From positions 39,673 to 103,672 of the forward strand of contig JAIXWI010000022.1 in assembly GCA_027491355.1 (NCBI GenBank): a stretch of 64,000 bases of DNA, in the 5' to 3' direction. The notes below the pieces were generated by a model. It had not been told where the DNA came from. It did not search any database and was given only the letters and a program-made list of their open reading frames with translations. The stretch is from Bacteroidota bacterium. GTDB taxonomy: Bacteria > Bacteroidota > Bacteroidia > UKL13-3. The translations under genes were made by a program, and so were the position numbers. Shown here piece after piece: positions 32,363-41,850 of the stretch. Numbering within the stretch: position 1 is the first letter of the stretch; every line of letters begins with the position of its first letter.

Positions 32363-35300
32363 ATGTTAGATAAGATAAAAGAATTTAAACCTTCTAGTTG
32401 GTCTATTGATAACAAAACCAGTATTTACATACTGACAGTTATCATTACGCTTACAGGATTGTTTAGCTACAATGTATTGCCTAAAGAGCAATTTCCCGAA
32501 GTTGTATTTCCACAGATATTGGTAACCACGGTTTATCCAGGAACCTCGCCTTCTGATATGGAAAACCTAGTAGCCAAACAAATTGAAAAACAAGTTAAAT
32601 CAATTTCAGGCGTAAAAAAAGTAACTAGCTCATCTTTACAAAACTTTTGCATGGTGAACGTTGAGTTCAACACAGACGTAGATGTTCCTGTTGCCAAACA
32701 AAAAGTGAAAGATGCTGTTGACAAAGCAAAAAGTGATTTACCAAACGATTTACCAGATGAACCTCAGGTAATTGATATTGATGTATCGCAAATGCCTATA
32801 ATGAACGTGCATTTGAGTGGAGACTACAGCTTAGACAAACTCAAGAAATATGCTGAGAATTTACAGGATAAAATTGAGGGATTGAAAGAAATTACCAGGG
32901 TTGATATTGTTGGGGCATTGGATCGTGAAATTAAAGTGGATGTTGACATGTACAAAATGCAGTCGGCAGAAGTGAGTTTCAGAGACATTGAATCTGCTAT
33001 TGCATACGAAAACATTACCATTTCTGGAGGCCAATTAAGAATGGATGGTGTTAAGCGTTCTATCAATGTGGTTGGTCAATTTATTGATGCTGCTACCATT
33101 GGTAATATCATTGTTAGAGCTGGTTCTGGTGCCACAGTCTACTTAAAAGACATTGCTCATATTGAAGACGGATTCAAAGAACAAGAAAGTTTTGCACGTT
33201 TAGAAAATAAAAATGTAATTTCATTAAACGTTATCAAAAGAAGTGGTGAAAACTTAATTGATGCAAGCAATAAGATTGTTGCATTGACTGAAGAGATAAA
33301 AGAAACAACTTTTCCAGAAAATTTACAAATTACCATCACTGGAGATCAATCTTCAAATACTAAAACCACCTTACATGATTTGATCAATACCATCATTATT
33401 GGGTTCATTTTGGTGACTATAATTTTAATGTTCTTCATGGGAACAACCAATGCCATATTTGTAGGCCTGTCTGTTCCACTTTCAATGTGTGTAGCATTTA
33501 TTATTATGCCGAGCATTGGATTTACATTGAACATGATTGTTTTGTTTTCTTTCTTATTGGCATTAGGAATTGTAGTTGACGATGCCATTGTGGTGATTGA
33601 AAACACTCACCGTATTTTTGAAAATGGGAAAGTGCCAATTAAAAAGGCTGCTAAATTGGCTGCTGGCGAGGTATTCCTTCCAGTATTTTCTGGAACTTTA
33701 ACAACCTTGGCTCCTTTTATCCCATTGGCATTTTGGCAAGGTGTAATAGGAAAGTTTATGTTTTACTTACCAATTACATTGATTGTAACATTGAGCGCTT
33801 CATTGGTTGTTGCTTACATCATTAACCCAGTTTTTGCGGTTGATTTTATGAAGACACATGAAGAAGAAGCAGCTAACAGAAAAAATAAAAAAGGTTTTAA
33901 AAATACCGCCATTATCTTTGGTTCATTGGCATTGCTGTTTTATAGCTTCCAAAACTGGGGAATGGGTAATTTTACCGTCTTATTGTTTGGATTGTACGCA
34001 TTAAACAGATTTGTCTTGTACAAATGGATAGAAAATTGGCAGAACAAGATTTGGCCAGCATTTCAAGAATCATACAAAAAAAGAATTACCTGGTTTTTAG
34101 AAGGAAGCAGACCCATATGGACCATTGTTGGTATCATAGGTTTATTTTTCGGCTCTATTGTTTTAACTGCTATTGTTAAACCCGGTGTAGTATTTTTTCC
34201 TCAAAGTGATCCAAACTTTGTGTATACCTATATCCGTTTGCCGATTGGAACCGACCAAAACTATACAGATTCAATTACAAAAATCATCGAGAAAAAAGTG
34301 TATGGTGTAATTGGTGATTCTAATAAAATTGTTGAATCTGTGATTTCAAATGTAGCGGTAGGTGCAGGTGAACAAAATAATTTTGAAGCCTCCTTTTCAT
34401 CACAACCTCATCTAGCTAAAATTACCGTAGCATTTGTTGAGTTTGCAAATAGAAATGGCGAATCTACTGCATTGTATTTAGATAAAATTAGAGCGGCTGT
34501 TAAAGGAATTCCAGGCGCAGAAATATCGGTAGAACAAGAACAAAATGGCCCTCCAACAGGCAAACCTGTTAACATTGAAATTTCTGGTGATGATTTTGAA
34601 GAATTGGTAATTGCTTCTAAGGGGTTAAAACGCTTTCTAGATTCACTATCTATACCAGGTGTTGAAGAATTGAAATCTGATTTACAAGCTAACAAACCTG
34701 AAATTGAGGTAATCATTGACAGAGAAAGGGCCAATAGAGAAGGTATTTCAACAGGTCAAATTGGAATGGAGCTAAGAACAGCTGTATTTGGTAAAGAAGT
34801 TTCTAAATTCAAAGATGCCAATGATGAATACCCAATTAACTTGAGGTATAGTTTTAGCCAACGTAACAATATCAATGAAATCATGAACCTAAAAATCACA
34901 TTCAGAGACATGAACATGGGTGGAATGTTGCGTTCAATTCCATTGTCTTCTGTGGCAAAAATAAGTTATGTGAATAATTTTGGTGGAATTAAGAGAAAGA
35001 ACCAAAAACGCCTTGTTACTATTTCTTCAAATGTGCTTTCTGGTTTTACGCCAAACGAAGTGGTAGCAAGTGTTACCAAAGCAGCACAAAACTTCAAATT
35101 ACCTGAGGGCGTTTCCATTGATTTAACAGGAGAACAAGAGGAACAAAAAGAAACAGGCACCTTCCTAGGAAGAGCCATGTTGATCTCTTTGGGACTTATC
35201 TTTTTAATTTTAGTTACTCAGTTCAATTCTATTTCTAAACCAATCATCATTCTTTCAGAAATCATCTTTAGTATCATTGGCGTTTTGATAGGTTTTTCAT

Positions 35301-35734
35301 TAACAGGAATGAACATTTCAATCATGATGACTGGAGTTGGAATTGTTGCACTTGCAGGAATTGTAGTTAGAAATGGTATCTTATTGGTAGAATTTACCGA
35401 TATATTACACAGTCACGGAATGGATTACAAAGAAGCCATTATTGAGGCGGGTAAAACCCGAATGACACCAGTAATTTTAACAGCCTCTGCAACCATTTTA
35501 GGTTTAATTCCATTGGCTGTGGGCTTAAATATTGACTTTGTAACCTTATTTACGGAATTCAACCCACATATCTTTTTTGGGGGTGACAGTGTTGCCTTCT
35601 GGGGGCCTTTGAGCTGGACAATGATTTTTGGTTTATCATTTGCAACATTTTTAACCTTGATTTTAGTTCCAATTATGTTACTTTTGTCATACAATTTGAA
35701 AGCAAAACTTGGAATGAACACCAAAACGCATTAA
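32363..35734 (+). CDS. RND efflux transporter permease
   Basis: An 1123-residue AcrB-type inner-membrane pump. It has 12 predicted helices around two large periplasmic loops. Signatures: FPEVVFPQILVTTVYPGTSP near residue 55; the proton-relay Asp pair in LALGIVVDDAIVVIENTHRI (TM4 region); and the matching second-half helix GIVALAGIVVRNGILLVEFT. Somewhat longer than typical AcrB (about 1050), with extra residues between the halves (EEAANRKNKKGFKNTAIIFG). Substrate cannot be told. Last gene of the operon; two hairpins follow. Confidence 0.94.
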   Translation: MLDKIKEFKPSSWSIDNKTSIYILTVIITLTGLFSYNVLPKEQFPEVVFPQILVTTVYPGTSPSDMENLVAKQIEKQVKSISGVKKVTSSSLQNFCMVNVEFNTDVDVPVAKQKVKDAVDKAKSDLPNDLPDEPQVIDIDVSQMPIMNVHLSGDYSLDKLKKYAENLQDKIEGLKEITRVDIVGALDREIKVDVDMYKMQSAEVSFRDIESAIAYENITISGGQLRMDGVKRSINVVGQFIDAATIGNIIVRAGSGATVYLKDIAHIEDGFKEQESFARLENKNVISLNVIKRSGENLIDASNKIVALTEEIKETTFPENLQITITGDQSSNTKTTLHDLINTIIIGFILVTIILMFFMGTTNAIFVGLSVPLSMCVAFIIMPSIGFTLNMIVLFSFLLALGIVVDDAIVVIENTHRIFENGKVPIKKAAKLAAGEVFLPVFSGTLTTLAPFIPLAFWQGVIGKFMFYLPITLIVTLSASLVVAYIINPVFAVDFMKTHEEEAANRKNKKGFKNTAIIFGSLALLFYSFQNWGMGNFTVLLFGLYALNRFVLYKWIENWQNKIWPAFQESYKKRITWFLEGSRPIWTIVGIIGLFFGSIVLTAIVKPGVVFFPQSDPNFVYTYIRLPIGTDQNYTDSITKIIEKKVYGVIGDSNKIVESVISNVAVGAGEQNNFEASFSSQPHLAKITVAFVEFANRNGESTALYLDKIRAAVKGIPGAEISVEQEQNGPPTGKPVNIEISGDDFEELVIASKGLKRFLDSLSIPGVEELKSDLQANKPEIEVIIDRERANREGISTGQIGMELRTAVFGKEVSKFKDANDEYPINLRYSFSQRNNINEIMNLKITFRDMNMGGMLRSIPLSSVAKISYVNNFGGIKRKNQKRLVTISSNVLSGFTPNEVVASVTKAAQNFKLPEGVSIDLTGEQEEQKETGTFLGRAMLISLGLIFLILVTQFNSISKPIIILSEIIFSIIGVLIGFSLTGMNISIMMTGVGIVALAGIVVRNGILLVEFTDILHSHGMDYKEAIIEAGKTRMTPVILTASATILGLIPLAVGLNIDFVTLFTEFNPHIFFGGDSVAFWGPLSWTMIFGLSFATFLTLILVPIMLLLSYNLKAKLGMNTKTH

Positions 35735-35757
35735 GCGGTTCATCCACGCTAAAGATA

Positions 35758-35829
35758 ATTGCGCCAGGGGTAGAGGCGCAATTTGTTTCATAGGCTAAGC
35801 GGGTCCGAGCAATCGGGCCCGCTTTATTT
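35758..35829 (+). terminator. Two tandem hairpins ending the RND operon
   Basis: Hairpin 1: ATTGCGCC (35758-35765) with GGCGCAAT (35775-35782), then TTGTTT. Hairpin 2: AAGCGGGTCCGA (35797-35808), loop GCAA, TCGGGCCCGCTT (35813-35824) with one G-T pair, then TATTTTTATC. Confidence 0.8.
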
Positions 35830-35891
35830 TTATCAGTTCTAGCCTGAAATTTAATACAGCATATTTTTCAAGATTGTGTTTATTTTGAAGC

Positions 35892-36239
35892 ATGATTAAA
35901 ATCTATCACAACAACAGATGCACCAAAAGCCGAAATGTATTGCAGATTTTACAAAAAGAACAGATCCCCTTTGAAGTGATCAATTACCTGGAAACAAAAC
36001 CTCGTGTGAATGAACTCAAAGAATTACTAAAAAAGTTAGGAATCAAAGCAGAAGCATTGATTCGAAAAAATGAATCTGTATACAAAGAACAATTCAGAGG
36101 ACAAGTGAAAACAGAAGAAGAATGGATAATGGTTTTGGCCACCCATCCCATTTTAATTGAAAGGCCCATTGTAGAAACTGACGAGCGTGCGGTGGTATGT
36201 AGGCCTGAAGATTTAGTTTATCATCTTTTAAAAGCATAA
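35892..36239 (+). CDS. arsC: ArsC-family (glutaredoxin-type) reductase
   Basis: A 115-residue thioredoxin-fold protein. The catalytic Cys10 lies in YHNNRCTKSRNVLQ, the family's HNPxCSKSR-type motif. It also has LLKKLGIKAEALIRKNE, HPILIERPIVETDERAVVCR and the RPxE triad (CRPEDLV). It resembles arsenate reductase ArsC/YfgD. No arsR, arsB or acr3 is near, so a general reductase role is equally likely. It has its own terminator. Confidence 0.85.
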   Translation: MIKIYHNNRCTKSRNVLQILQKEQIPFEVINYLETKPRVNELKELLKKLGIKAEALIRKNESVYKEQFRGQVKTEEEWIMVLATHPILIERPIVETDERAVVCRPEDLVYHLLKA

Positions 36240-36240
36240 A

Positions 36241-36270
36241 AAAGGGGAGCAACCATTGGTTGCTCCCCTT
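36241..36270. terminator. Terminator between arsC-like gene and yceI-like gene
   Basis: AAGGGGAGCAACC, loop ATT, GGTTGCTCCCCTT. Convergent genes share it; a short T/C tail follows. Confidence 0.85.
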
Positions 36271-36296
36271 CTACTTGTATCAAACAAGAACCCTTC

Positions 36297-36920
36297 TTAT
36301 TTGTTAGCTACAATTCTAACTTTTACATTGAATGTGTTGGCAATAGCTTTATCGCCCAAACCTTCAAAAAAGCTTGCTGAACCATACTTAATTTCAAAAG
36401 CTGTACGGTCTACATCTAATTCTGCATTTGCAATTACTTGATTTGGGTTGATCACAACAAAAGCAGGGAATGTTACCTCTTTGGTGATGCCTTTGATGGT
36501 TAAATCAGCAACTACATTGTAGTTATTACTTCCTGCTGCTGCACCTTTGATTTCAGTTGCAGATTTGATTTTAATTTTTGCTGTGTTGAACTTTTCTGTT
36601 GCAAAGAAATCGTCAGCTTTTAAATGACCAACCAATTTATCGTGGTATTCACCAACTAAATCTGTGCAATCGATGCTGGCCATATCAACAGTGATATCAG
36701 CACCAACCAATTTGTTTGCATTGATTGAGATACTGCCACCTTGAAAACCAGCTGTACCTGAATGTTCACCTACTACTTTTTTAGCATTCCATTTAAAAGT
36801 AGATTTAGGAGCATCTACAGTGTAAGAACCAGCAATTGCTTTTGCAACTTTTTTTGGAGGACCAGCCAACACAGATAATCCCAGACCTGCGAATGTGGCT
36901 AACAACATGAACTTTTTCAT
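36297..36920 (-). CDS. YceI-family lipid-binding protein
   Basis: A 207-residue periplasmic protein with a signal peptide (MLLATFAGLGLSVLAG). The YceI lipocalin-like barrel follows: YTVDAPKSTFKWNAKKVVG, DCTDLVGEYHDKLVGHLKAD, FFATEKFNTAKIKIKSAT, ADLTIKGITKEVTFPAFVV, DVDRTAFEIKYGSASFFEGLG. The family binds polyprenoid lipids. It follows marR by 17 bases and is probably under its control. Confidence 0.93.
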   Translation of the reverse strand: MKKFMLLATFAGLGLSVLAGPPKKVAKAIAGSYTVDAPKSTFKWNAKKVVGEHSGTAGFQGGSISINANKLVGADITVDMASIDCTDLVGEYHDKLVGHLKADDFFATEKFNTAKIKIKSATEIKGAAAGSNNYNVVADLTIKGITKEVTFPAFVVINPNQVIANAELDVDRTAFEIKYGSASFFEGLGDKAIANTFNVKVRIVANK

Positions 36921-36937
36921 AATTTATTTTATTTGGT

Positions 36938-37399
36938 TTAAGTATTTAATTCGATACATAATTTGTCGAGTATTGCATTCAAATGCTTAAAATCAGTTTC
37001 AGAAATGCCCTTAATTTTTTGATTGAATAGATTTACATCCGGATCTAATTTCTTTAGCAAATCCAAACCTTTTTTAGTAATTAAAACATCCATTTGTCTG
37101 CGGTCGTCGCAACATGCTGTTCTGGTTAATAATTCTTTTTGTTTGAGTTTCTCTACCAACCTAGATGCATTGCTCATTTTATCGAGCATGCGCTCTTGTA
37201 ACAAACCAATTTTAGCTGGCTGAGGATACTGGCCCCTCAGAATTCTTAAAACATTGTATTGTTCAGGTGAAAGGCTATGTTGTTTAAAAAAACGCAACTG
37301 AATGGTATTGATTAGACTACTTGCATACAAAACATTGAGAAAAGCCTTGTGACTTTCACTCGCAAATTTTTCTTGTTGTATGGCTTGTTCGAGTTTCAT
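36938..37399 (-). CDS. MarR-family transcriptional regulator
   Basis: A 153-residue winged-helix regulator. LSPEQYNVLRILRGQYPQPA, GLLQERMLDKMSNASRLVEK (recognition helix) and CCDDRRQMDVLITKKGLDLL (wing, with DRR) fit MarR. It is immediately upstream of yceI. An 18-bp palindrome overlaps its -7 promoter element, so autorepression is likely. Two adjacent Cys in TACCDDRR, near the wing, might be redox-sensitive (inference). Confidence 0.92.
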   Translation of the reverse strand: MKLEQAIQQEKFASESHKAFLNVLYASSLINTIQLRFFKQHSLSPEQYNVLRILRGQYPQPAKIGLLQERMLDKMSNASRLVEKLKQKELLTRTACCDDRRQMDVLITKKGLDLLKKLDPDVNLFNQKIKGISETDFKHLNAILDKLCIELNT

Positions 37400-37409
37400 T
37401 TAACAAGTG

Positions 37410-37442
37410 CAAATTTATATGTATATACATATATTGTACAAA
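37410..37442 (-). promoter_or_regulatory. marR-yceI promoter with 18-bp palindromic operator
   Basis: On the minus strand TTTG (37442-37439), 21 bases, TAAATTTG (37417-37410). The perfect palindrome TATATGTATATACATATA (37416-37433) fills most of the spacer and overlaps the start of the -7 box. The ATG at 37399 follows closely. Confidence 0.7.
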
Positions 37443-37484
37443 CATATTTATTCATATAATTACATTATCTTGATTTTCAATACT

Positions 37485-39101
37485 TTATTTTACTTTTACA
37501 GCGCCAATATAAACAGCAATTGGCTTTAATTCTGACAACTGTGGAGCCTCAACTTGGAGTAAATTTTCTTTGTAAATGTTAAAATCGGCCCACTTTCCAA
37601 TAGTTAAACTACCCAACTCGTTTTCAGAGAAGGCTGCATAAGCTGGCCATTGGGTCATCCCCAAAAAAGTTTGCTGAGATTGAATGTAATGTATAGAATC
37701 AAATGCTGAACTTTTATTGGTATATGTGCCCAATGCAGCCCAATAGTTTTTTAAAGGGTTGGGCGATTCAATTGGGAAATCAGTACCTATTAAAATCTTA
37801 CCAGCATGTTTGAGCATGCTTCCATATGCATAAGCATATTGCAACCTATTCAAACCCAATCTTTCAATAGCCCAATTTTTATCATTGTATGCATGTATGG
37901 GTTGAACACTTGGCAAAATGTTCTCTCCGTTTAAAAAATGAAACAGATTGCTATCTAATACTTGTGCATGCTCTATTCTCCAACGTCTTTGTTTCTTTTC
38001 AGCTAATACCGCAGCGTACTGAGTCATCACAAAAGCATTGGCTGAGTCTCCTATTGCATGTGTACTAAGTTGGAAAGGGCTCAATGCTACTTTTTGAATC
38101 CAACGCTCAAACTGTAAAGGAGATTGTAAAAATGTACCAAACCAATTTGGTTTATCTGTATAAGGATGTTTTAAACATGCACCCCTAGATCCCAAGGCAC
38201 CATCTACTACCATTTTAAAGCCGTGTACATGTAGTTTGCTTTTACAAATTGCACCTCGGTTGTTTAAAAAAGTAAAAGCTGTATCCGTTAAATACAACAT
38301 GGCATTGATGCGCATGTGGAGCTTACCCACATTCTGTAAAGAATCAATCAAATGTAACTTTGTAAGGTCTATACCAGCATCGTGCACCATAGTAATGCCA
38401 TAGTCTAAACAAATAGATTGTGCCTTAAGCATAGCTGCAATTTGTGAAGCAGTGCTGTATTGACTCAGATAATTTTCAACTGTATCGGCAGCTGCATCAA
38501 ATAAAATACCAGTGGGTTTGCCGTTTACTTTTTCAATTAGATTGCCAAAAACTGAGCAAGTATCCGAAATCCCTGCCAATGACAAAGCTGCTTGGTTAAC
38601 CAATGCTGCATGTCCGTCAATGCGTTTTAAAAAAACTGGAATGTTAGGGAATTGTTGATTGAGTAAGTCGTTGTTTGGAATAAATTTATTAGTGAAGTTT
38701 TCTTGATTCCATCCCCAGCCTTTAATAGCAGCAGTTTGCTGATTTTTGTATGATTTTAAACAAATTTCAATGATTTCTTGTAAAGAAGTTGCGTGACTTA
38801 AATTTGATTGAGTTGCAACAATACCCAAACCAGTAAAATGTCCATGAGCATCAGTCCAAGAAGGATACATGTAGTTTTGTTTGATGTCTATTGTTTGCGG
38901 CGCCTTGAATTGCTTTTTTATTTGATAATTGGTGCCTAAAGCTACAATTCTACCTTGCTTTACAGCCATGGCTTGAGCTACCTCTTTCATGGTTTCAAAT
39001 GAATAAATATGGGCATTGTAAAAAATACAATCTACCTTTACTTGTGCATGAACAGAAAGTTTAAAAAAAGTAAGTAATAAGACAAGCCATCGATTACGCA
39101 T
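37485..39101 (-). CDS. Exported YtcJ-like amidohydrolase
   Basis: A 538-residue metal-dependent hydrolase of the amidohydrolase-3 type. Signal peptide ends at SVHAQ. MYPSWTDAHGHFTGL supplies the first metal His pair, GWGWNQENF, RIDGHAALVNQAAL, MVVDGALGSRGACL, STHAIGDSANAFV and IGTDFPIESPNP the remaining landmarks. Substrate unknown. It overlaps the acyltransferase gene by 8 bases. Confidence 0.85.
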   Translation of the reverse strand: MRNRWLVLLLTFFKLSVHAQVKVDCIFYNAHIYSFETMKEVAQAMAVKQGRIVALGTNYQIKKQFKAPQTIDIKQNYMYPSWTDAHGHFTGLGIVATQSNLSHATSLQEIIEICLKSYKNQQTAAIKGWGWNQENFTNKFIPNNDLLNQQFPNIPVFLKRIDGHAALVNQAALSLAGISDTCSVFGNLIEKVNGKPTGILFDAAADTVENYLSQYSTASQIAAMLKAQSICLDYGITMVHDAGIDLTKLHLIDSLQNVGKLHMRINAMLYLTDTAFTFLNNRGAICKSKLHVHGFKMVVDGALGSRGACLKHPYTDKPNWFGTFLQSPLQFERWIQKVALSPFQLSTHAIGDSANAFVMTQYAAVLAEKKQRRWRIEHAQVLDSNLFHFLNGENILPSVQPIHAYNDKNWAIERLGLNRLQYAYAYGSMLKHAGKILIGTDFPIESPNPLKNYWAALGTYTNKSSAFDSIHYIQSQQTFLGMTQWPAYAAFSENELGSLTIGKWADFNIYKENLLQVEAPQLSELKPIAVYIGAVKVK

Positions 39102-39990
39102 TTGCTTTTTTATTGGGATTTTGATGTTTCCAACGGCGATGACTCCACAACCAAGCCTCTGGCTGACGAATGATTTGTTTTTCGAGTAATTGAGTATGAA
39201 GTTCGGTAATTTGATACACTGGAGTTTGCGGAGCTTCAGCAGTTACCAATTCAAATTCTATTTGGTAATGCCCTCTTTTTATTCTGTATACTGCACAAAA
39301 AACCACAGGCATGTTAAATTTGACTGCTAATTTCTCTGTTCCTAAAAACACTGCTGTATCTTGATTTAAAAATTGCATCCAATGGGCTTGTTCAGGTGAT
39401 GCTGTTTGGTCGGCAATAAATGCATAACAAAAAGTTTGGTTTTTATTTGCAAGCATGTACCTAAGGGTATCTTGCATGGCAACAGGTATCATACCAAATT
39501 TAGCACGTATTTGATACATGAACCAATCAAACCATTTATTACTCAATGGATGGTATAACACAGCCATAGGTATACCTGCCAACTGCAACGCATGTCCTGT
39601 CCATTCCCAATTGGCAGAATGTCCTCCTACCAATATGACAGATTGCTTATTATTTACATATTGTTGCAGCAATTCTAAGTTTTTAAATACAACCCTTTTC
39701 CGAATTGATTTTTGAGACATGCCTAAAGCTTTGAGTGTTTCTAAGCTTACATCAAACAAGTTGTAATAAAATTCTTTTGCAATTTGCTTACGTTCCTCTT
39801 CTGATTTTTGAGGAAATGCATTTTTAAGGTTTTGAGATACCACCTTTAAACGATAAGGCAGTAGTTTGTAAAAAACCAGGTGTAAAAAATTAGAAAATAG
39901 GTAGAGCAACCCAAATGGCAAAAAAGCAAGTACCATGAGTGGTAACGTTAAAATACCATAATACCATTTGTATGTTATGCCCTTGCTCAT
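39094..39990 (-). CDS. LpxL/HtrB-type lysophospholipid (lipid A) acyltransferase
   Basis: A 298-residue membrane acyltransferase of the LpxL family, which adds secondary acyl chains to lipid A or related lipids. N-terminal hydrophobic helix ~12-38 (YGILTLPLMVLAFLPFGLLY). The catalytic HX4(D/E) motif is GGHSANWEW. Also KALGMS, RVVFKNLELL, ADQTASPEQAHWMQFL and PEAWLWSHRRWKHQ at the end. Upstream of, and overlapping, the amidohydrolase. Confidence 0.9.
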   Translation of the reverse strand: MSKGITYKWYYGILTLPLMVLAFLPFGLLYLFSNFLHLVFYKLLPYRLKVVSQNLKNAFPQKSEEERKQIAKEFYYNLFDVSLETLKALGMSQKSIRKRVVFKNLELLQQYVNNKQSVILVGGHSANWEWTGHALQLAGIPMAVLYHPLSNKWFDWFMYQIRAKFGMIPVAMQDTLRYMLANKNQTFCYAFIADQTASPEQAHWMQFLNQDTAVFLGTEKLAVKFNMPVVFCAVYRIKRGHYQIEFELVTAEAPQTPVYQITELHTQLLEKQIIRQPEAWLWSHRRWKHQNPNKKANA

Positions 39991-40047
39991 TTAAATAGAA
40001 CAATGCAATGATAAGCAAACAATTTGTCTCTTGGTAAAAATGGATGA

Positions 40048-41469
40048 TTAGAAAATAACGCTTTGAATTGAATTGGCTTGGATGTCAATTGTTACAAACT
40101 GGTTACCTATATATGTTTTATAATGCAAGGGTGAATTTGTATCATTTAAAACTACCAGAACAACAACACCATCTATGTTTTTAAAAGCTACAGCCTCTAA
40201 AAAACTGTTACTAACTGAACATGACAATCTGCGCGCACCTGGCTTAATGTATTTAGAAAAATGACCAATAGAGTAATAGGCACTGGTATAAGTAATCAGA
40301 TTGGTTTGCGTGTTGACATGAACGGGTGCAAAACAAAAATTTTTTTTGTGATTAGGCCCCCCATTTTGGTTTAAAAAAATATTCCAGTCTGTCCATGCAC
40401 ATGTACCAGCATTGAAATCTCTGATCATTGATTTTGCGTAATAAACACCAAGTTGCCAATTGTTCATTTCTAAGGAATCGAATTTTTCTTTGCAACCTTC
40501 CGTAAATATAAGATGGGTATTAGGGAATGACGCTTTTACATTGGCTAAATTTTGGTGCATTTGTGAACCGCCCATCCATGTTTCATACCAATGGTAACCT
40601 ATACCCCAAATATATTGTGCACAAGCTGTGTCATTCAATAAAGTTTGTACTCGCTGGTAAATTAGGTCCCTGTTGTGATCCCATGCAATGACTTTTTTTT
40701 GTGACATTTGATTTTTTTTCAATGTTGGTCCTAAATAATTTTTTAAGAAATCTCTTTCCGCTTCAGCAGTATAGATGCATGATTCCCAACGTTGTTTGGC
40801 CATGGGTTCATTTTGAATTGTAAGGCCCCAAATAGGTATGCCAGCTTTCTCATAAGCTTCAATGAATTGCACATAGTAATTGGCCCAACTCTGATAAAAT
40901 TGAGGCAACAATTTACCGCCATTGTAAAGGCTATTATTGGTTTTCATGAAAGCTGGAGGGCTCCATGGAGAGGCAAATAATTTGATGGCACTGTTTTTTT
41001 GAAATGCCCTTTTTAACAATGGAATTCGGTATTGCAAATCATGAGCAATTGAAAAACTTTTGAGTGCCGTATCACCCTCCTTGATGTAAGTATAACTCTC
41101 ACTTGAAAAATCGCAGGAATGAATGGTTGTTCTTAGTAAATTGTAGCCCAAACCCGTTTGATCATCAAAAAATGCATCCAATAGTTTTTGTTGGGTTGAT
41201 TTGTTTAGTAATCCAAATGTTTCTGCTGCTGCATCAGTTACGGCTGCCCCAATACCAATAAATTCTTGAAAATGCTTGCTGGTATCTATGAAGATACAAT
41301 GTTCGTTTTCATTAGGTTGTATGTATTGTTGGTATTGAGGTTGAACCAACGATTGCTCCAGAAAAATTGATTTCGAGGCTGATGTTTCAACAAGTAATGG
41401 CTTTCTATTTTGACTGTTGACGGTAATCAAAAACAATTGAAAAAAGCACAATAACAGGTATCTGTTCAT
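40048..41469 (-). CDS. Glycoside hydrolase family 30 enzyme
   Basis: A 473-residue secreted beta-glycosidase of the glucosylceramidase (GH30) type. The start ATG at 41469 gives a clean signal peptide (RYLLLCFFQLFLITVNSQ); an open frame continues upstream but has no signal-like sequence. FQEFIGIGAAVTDAAAETF, LLRTTIHSCDFSSE, FASPWSPPAFMK, the acid/base Glu in GLTIQNEPM and the nucleophile Glu in LIFTEGC are visible. A C-terminal beta domain follows. Substrate could be a glucoside or a fucoside/xylan-type glycan; not resolvable here. Confidence 0.9.
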   Translation of the reverse strand: MNRYLLLCFFQLFLITVNSQNRKPLLVETSASKSIFLEQSLVQPQYQQYIQPNENEHCIFIDTSKHFQEFIGIGAAVTDAAAETFGLLNKSTQQKLLDAFFDDQTGLGYNLLRTTIHSCDFSSESYTYIKEGDTALKSFSIAHDLQYRIPLLKRAFQKNSAIKLFASPWSPPAFMKTNNSLYNGGKLLPQFYQSWANYYVQFIEAYEKAGIPIWGLTIQNEPMAKQRWESCIYTAEAERDFLKNYLGPTLKKNQMSQKKVIAWDHNRDLIYQRVQTLLNDTACAQYIWGIGYHWYETWMGGSQMHQNLANVKASFPNTHLIFTEGCKEKFDSLEMNNWQLGVYYAKSMIRDFNAGTCAWTDWNIFLNQNGGPNHKKNFCFAPVHVNTQTNLITYTSAYYSIGHFSKYIKPGARRLSCSVSNSFLEAVAFKNIDGVVVLVVLNDTNSPLHYKTYIGNQFVTIDIQANSIQSVIF

Positions 41470-41544
41470 GTTATTTTGTAATTTGGAATAGGAATGAAGG
41501 CATAATTTAAGCTTTTGCGGAATCGCTGACAAATGTAAAATGCA

Positions 41545-41576
41545 TTTGTAAATTCGAGCAGCATACAGTATTTTCG
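41545..41576 (+). promoter_or_regulatory. Promoter of tRNA-CAU
   Basis: TTTG at 41545-41548, 20 bases, TATTTTCG at 41569-41576 (one mismatch to TAnnTTTG). The tRNA begins 12 bases later. Confidence 0.5.
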
Positions 41577-41587
41577 CCAACTCATTC

Positions 41588-41664
41588 GGGCCTATAGCTC
41601 ATTCGGTTAGAGCAACTGACTCATAATCAGTAGGTGCCTGGTTCGATCCCAGGTGGGCCCACCA
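41588..41664 (+). tRNA. tRNA with CAU anticodon, probably tRNA-Ile2
   Basis: A full cloverleaf of 77 bases with encoded CCA. Acceptor GGGCCTA pairs with TGGGCCC (one G-U). The anticodon loop is CTCATAA, anticodon CAU, and the T arm contains GGTTCGATCCC. Positions 4-69 and 5-68 are C-G pairs, the elements TilS recognises for lysidine formation in E. coli Ile2. The acceptor also matches tRNA-Ile(GAU) types. Elongator tRNA-Met is the alternative. Confidence 0.9.
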
Positions 41665-41698
41665 AAAGCCAGCAGATTCAAAACTTGCTGGCTTTTTT
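41664..41698 (+). terminator. Terminator of tRNA-CAU
   Basis: AAAAGCCAGCA, an 11-base loop and TGCTGGCTTTTTT. Confidence 0.85.
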
Positions 41699-41850
41699 GT
41701 TTGAATACATCCTGGACAATGAATTCGTTCGAATTTACATCTCAACAACGATTACGTTTAAGAGTAAATTGATAGTGTTCAGAGAGCCTTAAAAGTTTAG
41801 AACTTTCCCACAGTTCCAAAAATAAAGCCTTGTTCAATTATCTTGCAGGT

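Noticed and set aside
41470..41580. 37-residue upstream extension of the GH30 enzyme
   Set aside because: The ATG at 41469 begins a proper signal peptide; the extension is not signal-like and contains the tRNA promoter region.
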